53,056 bases of DNA from Symbiodinium natans (Eukaryota; Sar; Dinophyceae; Suessiales; Symbiodiniaceae). Below are positions 10,780-21,500 of this stretch, in pieces (the stretch's first letter is position 1; each line of letters begins with the position of its first letter). Where the stretch lies: NCBI GenBank assembly GCA_905221605.1, contig CAJNDS010002424.1, positions 1,294,209-1,347,264 on the forward strand. Reading direction: 5' to 3'. Below the pieces are notes generated by a model, which worked only from the letters and a program-made list of their open reading frames with translations, was not told where the DNA came from and did no database searches. Position numbers and translations under genes: made by a program.

Positions 10780-10959
10780 GAATCCTGCTCCAGTGAGATG
10801 ACGCAGATGCCAGCTGAGCTTTAGGAATCTGCATCCTGCGGGGTTAGGGTTCAGGGTTTAGGGTTCGGGTTTAGGGCATCTTGGGGGTTTAGAGTTTAGG
10901 GCTTAGGGGCCCTTAGGGCGCTTAGGGCTTAGGCTTAGGGCCTTACTTTCCGGAGTCAG

Positions 10960-11021
10960 GGCCCACAAAGGTCACTCTGGATTCTTTTGCGGCCTCTGCC
11001 CGGCTTGCTCATTCCTGCCAG
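10960..11021 (+). CDS. Candidate exon, unrecognised protein
   Basis: After gagtcag, one frame reads PTKVTLDSFAASARLAHSCQ and ends in phase 0 at CAG before a GC donor (gcccat). Another frame is also open. A further possible piece (LTVDKTGRRDRFRAAS) lies at about 11,090-11,140. Confidence 0.4.
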
Positions 11022-11465
11022 GCCCATGGAGAACACGTTAAGGTTCAGGGTTTAGGGTTTAGGGTTTAGGGTGTGGGGACAGAGTTTGTTTCAGCCACTT
11101 GACAGTGGACAAAACGGGGCGCCGGGACAGGTTTCGTGCAGCGTCAGTACTCCTAAACCCTGTTGAAACCTTAACGCCTGAGCCTTAAACCCTCAACACA
11201 ACCCTAAACTGCTTGAAGCCCATACTCCGTTAAGGCCAGCCCATCCAAGCGTTGAGAGTCTCTACCTGGAGCCCTGTCTCACGTAAACCCCTTAGCCCAA
11301 TCCCCCTACAGGAATGAATCTAGAAGGGATCCGCAACCCTAAGCCCTAAAACCCCAAAGCCCCTGAACACTAAGCCCTAAACCCTGAAAGCCCGAAGCCC
11401 TTTCTTACCTATATGTATGTATATATATATATATATAACTTTTGGTGAGTTTTTTTTTTATGAAA

Positions 11466-11690
11466 ATCCGAACAATCGACCACCAGTTTGCCACCAACCC
11501 TAGGTCAATTCCGAACAATCGGCCACACATCAAGCCCCAATGAAGTTCCGAACAATCGGGCACCAACCCTAATTAAACTCCGAGCAAACGGGCACCCAAC
11601 TTATTCAAATTCTGAACAATGAGCACCAACCCCAACTAAATTCCGAAGAATTGGCACCAACTCTAATCACACTCCGAACAATCGGCAGAG
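11466..11690. repeat. Degenerate tandem repeat, about 45-bp unit
   Basis: Six diverged copies of a unit containing TTCCGAACAATCGG and CACCAACCCTAAT. It is unrelated in sequence to the telomere-like repeats except for the CCCTAA ending, and follows an AT microsatellite at 11,410-11,438. Confidence 0.8.
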
Positions 11691-11839
11691 GGTTTAGGGT
11701 CCTAGGCTTCAGGTTGCAGGGCGAGGCTTTGGGGTTCAGGGCTTTAAATTTGCAGAATGTTATGGGATTTTTTGGGCGGGTGGTATTTCTCCAACGTTTG
11801 ACAAGCTGCTTGACTAGTGAATGCTTGGACTTGAGATGC

Positions 11840-12490
11840 TGAACTCTAAAGCCTAAATCCTCTAAGCTCTAAGCCCTAAACCCTAACCCTCAAACCTCTT
11901 ATCCCCAAACCCCGAAGCCCCTAAGCCCTAAGAAGCCCCGAAACCTTTGCGTCTCTTGGAGTCAGCCCTGGGTCTGCCACATAGCATCAGAAACTGCAAA
12001 CGGTTAAGGGTTCAGGGTTCAGGGTTCAGGGTTTAGGGTTTAGGGTTTAGGGTTTAGGGTTTAGGGTTTTGGCTTTTAGCTTCAAAAGTAGGTCGTATGT
12101 ACAGACGTTGAACCTTCAAAGAAAGCATTTGTGGAGTTAAAAGGGCCCCAAAAGCCTCAACCCCAAACCCTAAACACGAAGCTGGGGCTTGGGGTTTTGG
12201 GTTCAGCCCACTTGACATAGGTTTTGCAGTACTGTTTCTGGTGTGTGGTTTCTTATATGTATTGGTGAGTGTAAATGGGGTGTTAGTCTAGATGTCCTTC
12301 TGGGGTAATATTTTGTAGGGTTTTGATCAACTACGATATTATTGAGTGTCCTTGTGGGGATACTCGAACGATAAACCCAAAACCCGACTTCCTAGTCCCC
12401 CCCCAAACCCTGAACTCTAAACCCCAAACCCCAAGCCCTAAACCCTAAACCTTAAACCTAAACCCTAACCCTAACCCCTAAACCCTAAAC
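11840..12490. other. Intron-like DNA, telomere-like repeats
   Basis: CCCTAAA and TTTAGGG units in both orientations plus anonymous sequence; no exon with both splice signals seen. Confidence 0.5.
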
Positions 12491-12498
12491 CGTCACAG

Positions 12499-12535
12499 GC
12501 CCGAAGATCGTAGCCTCAAGTTGAGGCAGCCGCAG
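12499..12535 (+). CDS. Candidate exon, unrecognised protein
   Basis: A 37-base island after gtcacag reads PEDRSLKLRQPQ and ends at CAG before a GA donor (gaggcg). Confidence 0.35.
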
Positions 12536-12698
12536 GAGGCGAGGCAATCTCAAGGTTGATTCCTGTTTATTTTTGTTCGAGGGTTTAGGGTTTGGGGTTT
12601 GGGGTTTAGGGTTTAGGGTTTAGGGTTGGAGGGCGGGGGTGGGGAGGGATTCGGATTTCGGGGTTTCAGGGTTTAGGGGAGCGGGCTGTGCGCTGCAG

Positions 12699-12735
12699 CT
12701 CGCCATCTTGCTGGGCCTTGGTTGGGACTTCAAAG
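12699..12735 (+). CDS. Candidate exon, unrecognised protein
   Basis: After gctgcag the frame reads LAILLGLGWDFK and ends at AAAG before a GA donor (gactta). The following sequence stays open for a while, so the 3' end is not certain. Confidence 0.35.
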
Positions 12736-12899
12736 GACTTAAGGACCCACACGCTCAAGGAACACTTCACACAGCAAGCTGTGATGCGTTGCTACCTGGG
12801 CCTCCTAAGTACACATAAGGATGGCCCGCAGCCCAGACTTGAGTTGAAGAAGTTTCCTGGCCGCACGTTCATCGGTCTCTCATCTGTATTCTGACCGCC

Positions 12900-14187
12900 A
12901 AACCTCTACGACCCTAACTTTATGGTTTTTTGTGTTTGGTGTAGGGGCTTAGGCTTCAAAGACTTTCAACCCCAACCCTTTCCTCTCATCGTTTTCAACT
13001 CACCGGAACGAGTGGCCCTGAACCGAAAGTGACGTGGGCGTTGCAGGCTGGCTTCTTCGAGGCTGGTGCTCCTTCCTCGTGCGCGTCGTAGTGCCTAGGA
13101 TGTCCCCCTGCGGTTGGGTTCAGGGTTTTGGGTCTCAAAACATCCGACAACGCATTCCTAAACACAATCCTCTTCAACCCAAGGGGAAAATACAACATAT
13201 CCCAAGGTCGTAGAAACCTTATGTTTGAACATGTCGTAGGTTCGTGAGTGTGACTATTTCACGGCTTGCGTTCTTGAGGTTTCAGGGTCTTACGTTGCAA
13301 GCCTAAGGGAGGCTACGATAGAACGAGCCGCAATCTCAGTTTACATGTGGGGTATTTGAAGAAGAGCATCCACATCCGCAGAACATCAACTTCTGTTATG
13401 GGGTCCTTAATGGAGCGGCTCTAGGAGGGGGGGGGGGAGGTGGGGGGGTAGGCAACGCAATGTTCTGAAATTTGCTATCAATTCTGAAGTATCCCCGAAG
13501 TCCCCAAGCCCACGCCCTAAGCCCCACACCCTGAAACCCCTAAACCCTTAGCCAAAGCCCCGAACCCTATCGACAATCCCTCAATGATGGCCTCACTCTG
13601 AGTTCGACTACAGCTGGTGCCTTGCAATCAGCGCAACCTAGGGTTTAGGGTTTTGGGTTTAGGGGTTCAGGGTTTAGGGTTTAGGGTGCAGGGTGCAGGG
13701 TTTAGGGTTTAGTTTGAAGTGCGATAAGTGGCTCAGGGTGAGGGTTTCGGATGTAGGGGTTCAGTAGCGGTTTAGAGGTGTGCCTCTAAATCAAAGCCTG
13801 CAGCCTGCAGGTATGTTTTGGAGTGGCAGGGAACGTGCATACGTGCGTACGTGATTCTTTGGCATAGAGGGATGATCAAAGAAACACAAGCCACAACCCA
13901 TTAATCCTCTAAACTCCAAACCATGTAAGTACCAATTCGTAGGCCACATAGCCCTCGTAGAGTCGTAGACATAATGATTGTGATAAAAGTAATACCACTA
14001 GAGTAAAGTATAAATAGCCCCCAGCAGACGTGGCAGCTAGGGACCCAGGTTAAAGAAGCCCTACTTCCGCGCCATAAAATATGAAGCCTTTTAATGTGGT
14101 ATGTGTCATTACTTAGGTGTATGTAGTGCTTTGGACCCTACACCCGAAAACCCCTAAGCCCTAGACCCTGAGCCTAAACACACAAAG
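12900..14187. other. Intron or intergenic DNA before the kinase exons
   Basis: Holds scattered telomere-like units (13,640-13,720), a G-rich run near 13,425-13,450 and anonymous sequence. Possible exon fragments near 13,050 (LQAGFFEAGAPSS) and 13,590 are weak. I cannot tell whether a gene boundary lies here. Confidence 0.4.
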
Positions 14188-14253
14188 CACGACGCCCCGG
14201 AGCCGCAGACTTATGAGATCGGGGACCTGCTCGGAAGCGGCTCCTTTGGCCAG
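14188..14253 (+). CDS. Kinase exon: glycine-rich loop
   Basis: Reads YEIGDLLGSGSFGQ after a short lead. The GxGxFG loop binds ATP phosphates. Acceptor acaaag; donor is GC (CAG then gccgga), phase 0. An alternative start is the CAG at 14,207. Confidence 0.85.
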
Positions 14254-17200
14254 GCCGGAAGTTTTCGTGTGGCTTTCTTAGGGTTACGGATTAAAGGGTA
14301 AAGGGTTTAGGGTTTAGGGGTTGGGCTTGGGTTTGGTAGGGGTTGGGGGGTTCTAGGGTACTTGTAGGAGGGTCATGCCTTTTGGGAGCACCTGGCTTGG
14401 GGCTCACACTCCACAATGGAGAGCGCTCGCTCAAGGAGAGCCTTATTTAGGTTACTAGAGCCTAGCCCCTATAAGAGCCCAACAATGCCATTGCTTCATG
14501 TCTTAGCTAATTACCGGCAAGGTCCCTTCAACTCAAGTTTTTCCTGGATCCGCAAAATTATCGAGATTAGAAAATTGATTTCAACCCTCGTCCCTTCAGC
14601 CCCAAGCCTACACCACCAAAAAAGTTTCTCAACCCCGAAGCCAAAGCCCTTAGACCTTTAAGCCCTGAAACCCTAGAACCCTAAACCCTAAACCCTGAAC
14701 CCTGAACCCGGAACCCTGAACCCATGCCAACGCGCAGGTTAGGAAGTGCTGGTTGCTGCATGACGCGACAGTGAAGCATGCGGTGAAGGCAGGTGACCAT
14801 GGGCTGTTTTGTGTTGCTTTAGTGTTCGGGGTTTAGGTCTTGTGTTTTAGGGTTTAGGGAGGGTCTAGGGTCTAGGCGTCTAGGTAGGGTTTAGGGTTTA
14901 GGGATGGGTTCAGTATTTTAGAAGTTTTCTGTTGCGTTGATGGGGCTTATAATGGAGCCTTTTGGGTTTATTCGACACGGCTTTCAAACTCAAGAATGCG
15001 ACCCAACCCTAAACCTAGACCCTAAACCCAAAACCCTAAACCCGAGAGTGTGCTTCTGCAGGCTATCGACACGAAGAGCGAGGCGCGTGCACATGCCAGC
15101 CTATCGGGAAGCCCTTAAAGCCCTAGAGAACCCTGAACCCGAAAGCAGGTCTTCGAAGTTGCAGGAGCCTGGCTGTCTGCACGGAAGGAGGCTCGAATCT
15201 CAGAGGGGCACTCTAAACCCAAAGCTATGGTTCCACTTCTTTCAACGAGCTCAAAGGTTGTGGTGGTGGAGCAAGAATTCTCGCTTTTGAAGAAAGTGCA
15301 AGGCTGGTTGCTGAAAGACCACCGGATACTGCATGGATGGGCTCTTGGACTGTTTCCTCTTGACCCTCCACGCTGAGCATGTCTGGATACAGTACTAAGC
15401 CTCCCGGGCTCGTGGTTTTGTTGCCTGAATCTCCCTCAGTCCCGAACAAACCCTGAACCCTAAACTCTCAAACCTCGTGTTCGAGCGATTGAGGCGAGCG
15501 TGCTTCAGGCCGGGGCAGCTGTCGCAGTGTCTTTCTGAGACGATGAGATGCTTTCCGGTCCTTCTTGTAGGCTTGCAGATGGTCTAGTATGGTTTTAGGG
15601 TTTAGGATTTAGGGTTTGGGCTTAGGGTTTAGGGTTTGGGGTTTGGGGTTTAGGGTTGTTTAGGGCCGTGCCTGGGAGTCCGTGTCGCACCCGCACATCG
15701 TCAAGCTGATAGAAGTCTTCGAGAAGGACTGCCAGCCCTGCGGACCCTTTGCAGTTCGAGGGAAATCATGGGCCCTTATCATTACTAGCCTTAGCAGGAA
15801 TGAACCCTAACCCTGAACACTAAACCCTAGAGCCACAATCTAGGTCAGCCCCCCAAGACAGAACCCCCAAGCCCCAAACCCCAAACCCTAAACCCTAAAC
15901 CCCAAACTCTAAACCCTAAACCCTAGCCCCTGCAAGATAGTCCCTGGATGCAGCGAGGATGTTTGGGATGGAAAGGGGACCTCAAGCAAGCTGCATGCGT
16001 TTTCAGATGCGCGCCCTTTGTGGCCGCCGGCCCACTCCCTGCGACATGGCACCTCACAACTGGTAGAGTTGGAGGGTTTAGAGTTCAGGGTTCAGGGTTT
16101 AGAGGGTTTAGGGTGTAGGGTTTAGGGTTTAGGCTTAGAGGGCTCTGCGTATGCCAGCTGCTCCCTGAGCCCGGAGTTGAGATTGTTGAACCCGCATTCA
16201 TCTGACGAGGAGCGATGGCTCTTTCTTGTGATGGAGCACATCAGCGGCGGCCAGCTGTTCCAGGCAGTTCGGGGGTTCTGCAAGCAGAAGCTTAGGTCGT
16301 TCCGAGCAGATTTTCGCAATGAATCCTCTACCCTAACGTTAAACCCGATACCCTAAACCCTAAACCCCCAAACCCAAAACCCTAAACCCCCAAACCCTCT
16401 CATGACTGTAGAACGGCCTCTGGTCCTGGTGCTACCGTGTGCTGCGCAGGCCCTTGCGAATCCGCGAACGGCCTGCGTCTCATGCTCACCCGGGAGTGAT
16501 GAATGCTTCGCTTTACCCCCACCCCCAAATTGCTTGTAGTAGCCTACAAGCCAGTTGAGATTTCCTGGGGGAGCTGAATGAGCACACTTTACACCTTTTG
16601 GACTAATATCACCCCCTACAGAACTGAAAGTCTACATGCTTCTGTGGCTAAGGAACTCAGAAGCTCGGATTATGATGGGTACTGGTCCTGGAATCTACAC
16701 GGTTGAAAACCTTGAAGCCGAAAGCGTTCCCTGAAAACCTGGCCCGCGTGAGGATCAACCTTAGGGTGATCCTAAGACCATGCCACCTTACCTTAAGGGC
16801 CCATGCGCAAAAAAACAGCGAACACTTGGGTCTTAAAGTACAAGTGTATATTCTTGAGGTACTAAACTCTACACCTTATTTTTACATGATCCTGAATTGT
16901 AGAAGAGCAGTTAGATTCCCAGACTCCTTCAGGACCTCTTGGGTTTGGAATCGAAGGGGTTTAAGGTTCAGGGTTTAGGGTTTAGGGTTCCCTGAACTAC
17001 CCTAAGCCCTAAACCCTAAACCCTAAACACCCTAACCCTAAACCCTAAAAAACCCTAAAAACCCTAAAAACCCTAAGCCCTTACAACAGCAACTCCCCAG
17101 GCCATCACTGAGGGCTGCGTCGCTCTGGTTGGAAGCCAACTCCTCCAGGCTCGGCTCAGCAGGTCCCTGAACCCTGAACCCTAAACCCTAAACCCTAAAC

Positions 17201-18498
17201 CTTATACACCCTAGACTCTAAGACCCAAAACCCTTGCAAAGTTTAGGTAAGACTGTGTGGCGCTCGTGTCGCTCAGCACAGGTTCACATCGCTTTCCATC
17301 ATCGAAAGGGGGGCCCAGGGTTTGTCTGCTTTGGGTTCAGAAGAGCCGAAAGCCTTTTGTTTTGCAGGTTGAACCCTAAACCCTAAACCCTAAACTCTTT
17401 ACTAGGGGCCTTGGAATTGAGCCCGACCAACCCCGCTTTTCGGGGGTTTATGGTGTAGGGTTTGGGCAAGTTCCATGTTGTCCCCTCAGGCGTTGCAGCA
17501 CCTGCACTTGCGACGCATCATCCACCGGGACGTCAAGGCGCGGCACACGCCCGCAAAAAGCCAGAGGCCCTCTAAACCCCAGAGGACCCCAAAACCACGC
17601 ACTATACCATAAGACCACCTGATTCCCTAAGCAGCAGAACACTGAAGCCTGAAGCACCAATCTCCTCAAAAAAAGACTACAATCACATGAACTGAGATCA
17701 CATGACCTGCATCTTCCATTAGCGTCTATCGCAGTTGTTCTAAATACCTGTCCCCAGAATGGTCTCTTATTTCCATGTTCCATCCTTCTGAAGGACATGA
17801 AACAGGTTTATGTTACTGTTATTGGTGAGTGTATATACGGTTCCTTTTTAATATTGGTGAGCGTATATATTGGGTGTCCTTTTGGGGGGCACAAGAAATA
17901 TAAACCCTACTCGTACTTCATATGATCTATAAATCTTCTAAGGCCCAACGCCTCGACGTGATCCGCCCAACGAGTTTTTGGAGTTCTTAGGGTTTTGTTG
18001 GTGTCCTAGAGGGCGCTCAGGGCTCTTAGTTAGGGTTTCTGGCTCTCAGGGCCAGGGCTTCTCAGGTTTGGGGCGGGGCGGGGGGTAGTCAGGTTCAAGG
18101 GTTTTGGGGATTTCGAGGTCAAAAAAAAAGAAACCAAGCGCTCACTTCACGGGACTCACCACATCAAGGGACTTTGGTATATAGGGACTATATAAGGTAT
18201 AAAGGGGGTTTAGGGTTTAGGGGAATAAGATGAAGGGTCCCTTCCTTATACCCCTTGAGCCACACAGGCGGAGAACATACTCCTTGGGGAGGACCCCGCT
18301 AAGACGAGGCGGTGGCATATCAAGGCTGGAAGGGGTGACTCGAAGTCGTTTTGATTGGGGTTTCGGGTTTAGGGTTTCGGGTTTCGGGTTTAGGGTTTGG
18401 GGTTTGGTGTTTCGACACCTCAATAACGCCTCACACAGCCCCCAATAGCTACTGTAGCACAGGAGCCAGATACTTTTAAGGCTAGGGAGTCAGGGGGT

Positions 18499-18576
<78 letters not shown>

Positions 18577-21500
18577 TTGCTGGGAGGGGCTTCAACTGCC
18601 TCTGGTCCTGGCGAACCGTCCGCTTGCGGACCCCGGTTTGGGGGGGGGGGGGGGGGGGGTGGGGGTAATTATTTGAGGCCCGAGGCCTCGGCGGATTTTC
18701 AGTGCCGTCCCTCATCATGTTAAACTCAGCCCAAACAGACCCGGACGGGCCCCTTTAGTAGACCACCGTTAACCATCCCTAAGGGTCCATGTACCTAAAT
18801 AGGATATACTTGTGCATTAAAGTCCCTATTCCATAATGAGGTACATGAACTCTCAGGCCATTCTTTAGGACTGACAAGCCTAGCAGTTCACAAAAGTCTG
18901 CAGAAAGGACTCAGCCTCTCGAAAAAAGCCCGAAAACAAAAGCCCTCCCCCCCCCCCCCCTCCAAAAAAATGAAAATACAATTACTCCCTTGAAGGCCTG
19001 CAAAGCTAATTCCTAAATCCTAAACCCCAAATCCTAAGCCCTGAGCCCTAAACTGCTAAAACTACAAACCTAAATCCAAAAACCCCAAGCCATAAACAAT
19101 CAAACCCTCACCTTTGTAGCTCATCGACTTCGGCTTGGCGCTCCGCATGGAACACTCCTCCAGTTTTATGCGCCCTGCTCTGAAAAGCAGGTCTTAGGGC
19201 GGTTTTAGGGGAGGTTTCAGGGGGGTTTTAGGGGGCGGTTTAGGGGGCCAGGGTTTTAACGAGCTTTAGGTAGGGTTTGGAGGCTTAAGGTTTAAACTTT
19301 AAACCCTTAAGAGAGTGCAGGGGACTTCACAGGGTGTGCGAGGCTTTTGGGGTTTTAGGTGTTTATGTGGGCTTTGCGGGGCTTTTTCCGGTGTGCAGCC
19401 CCTATAGGGTTTATAGGGCTTAGAAGATGGGGCTTATACGCAGAGAGTGAATTACAGAGCCGAGGAGATAACCAAATTCTCCCCTACACAGTCAGAATAT
19501 GAACTACTACCCAAAGGTTTCAAGTTTACACATTCTAATTCAATAGACTCCTACATTCGGGCTTTCTTCACTTTTATCTAAGGTATATTTCTATTCCCTC
19601 ACCACATGATGGTCCTCAGATTATGTTTCGCATCCCGTCAGTCAGCTCCTCCTTGTCATTTTCCAGTCGGCACGCCTGGGAACCTAACTCATCACACTGC
19701 GGGAATCGGGTTTGGGTTTAGTAGGGTCCATGCCCCCCTCCCCCCCCCGCCCCGTTGTTGGATATGTGCACGGACCCCAAACCCTAAGCCCTAAACCTAA
19801 ATTTCGCTGCGCTCCAGGTTCCGAATGTGTCAGCAGGAGGCCGAAGCCTTCGTCATGGGAAGGGCTGCAGGGTTTTAGGAGTTTGCGGGGTTTAGGGACC
19901 CCAAAACCCTGAACCCCACACACCCGAAAATGAAAAAAGGGTTTTTGGCTGCCTAGGATTCAGGATTTTGGGGCTTCCGTGGTTTTGAGTTTAGGGTTTC
20001 TGAGGCTCGGGGAGTCTAGATAGCGCTGAAGGAGCATGACTCGGAAAGAAAGACCCCCCGAAGCTCTCATGCACGTTCTATATAGGGGACCCGAAAAAGG
20101 GACCCTCATTTAGCGAACTACCCATATAGAAAGCACGAAGTTGCCCCTAAAGCCTATACCCTTTGCCCTCAATCCCAAACCCTAACCCCCAAACCCTAAG
20201 CCCCAAACCCTAAACCCCAAACCCTAAACCCCAAACCCTAAACCCCAAACCCTAACCCGAACCTGGCCAGCCTCCACTGGAGCACCTCGTGTGCGGGACG
20301 GCCTACTACTGCGCTCCCGAGGCCGCAGCGTTCGGGGTTCGGGGTTTGTTTGGGGGGGTTGTTAGTGTGTAGGTTTAGGGGTTAGGGTTTAGGGTCTATA
20401 GGGTTTAGGGTTTAGGGTTTAGGGTTCAGGGTTCAGGGTTCAGGGTTCAGGGTTTGGAGCAACATGTCTCCGTTCTTGTTTGGTGGGTTACAGCCCTCCC
20501 ACAGTGTGCACAATTCCGAGAATCCACGGTAACTTGGAAATATGCTTTTAAAGATGTCCTTCGGAAGAGTACGCTAACCATACCGCATTGGGACTTTGTT
20601 TCTTGTTGACTCTGCTTTTGTTCAAAAAGAGTGTCCACCCCGCACGCACCGGAGCACAAACCCTACTCCCTACAATCTTTGAAGGCCCCCTTCAACCTAA
20701 ATAGTCCAAAGCCCTAATCCAGGACCCTAAAACTCCAAAACCCGAAAAGCCTAAAAACACTGAAAACCCTAACCCCTAAAACCCTACAACCCTAAAAAAA
20801 CCCAACCCCCCCCCCCCACCTACCCTGCAATCCACAAGGAAACTCGAGCTCTAAGGCCCCAAACCCAGAAAGCTCTAAAGCCCTAAAACGCGCGTAGGCA
20901 TTCCGTACAACCCTAAAGCCCCGAAGCCCTACTTTTGAAAGCCCAGACCCCGATCCAGGGTTTAGTGTTCAGGGTTTAGGGTTTCGGGCTTAGGGTCCTG
21001 CCTGGAGGTGTGGTTCCACGACTACTCCCCAAGCGTCGACGTGTGGGCGGCTGGGGCCACGTGCTCGGCTGTTCGGATGGTGCAAGAACGGGTTATACCG
21101 GGATCCGCCCTGAGGATTTCAACTTTAAAACCCTAATTACACCTTAGACCCTATAATCCCTAGGCCCTGAACCCTCAGCCCTCAGCCCTCAGCCCGCAGG
21201 ACCCTGAGCCCTGAAATCCTTCAACCCCGGACCCTGAAAGCCGAAACCCTCGCCCTGAAACGCTAAACCTAGCCCTAAACCCTTAAAGCTTCAAACCCCA
21301 AACCCGCTAAGCGTGTAGGACGGGCGGGGTTTGGGAAGGGGTGGGTGGATCTGTGACTCTGTCGAAACTGGTTAAGACGCAGCGAACACTGGCTCAGGTT
21401 GTCCTGTACCTGGCCATGTTTGGACAGTTTCCTTTCCACGATCGAAACCCGACCCAGTTGGAGGCTCGAAGATGTGCAGTTGGCTGCAGTCATCCTCTTT

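Noticed and set aside
14416-14661. Open frame between the first two kinase exons
   Set aside because: It lies in an intron fixed by the kinase reading frame, ends in telomere-like text and has no domain.
20447-20659. Minus-strand Cys-containing open frame in a kinase intron
   Set aside because: Partly overlaps telomere-like units and has no recognisable motif spacing; a zinc-finger reading (CAHC) lacks a second half.
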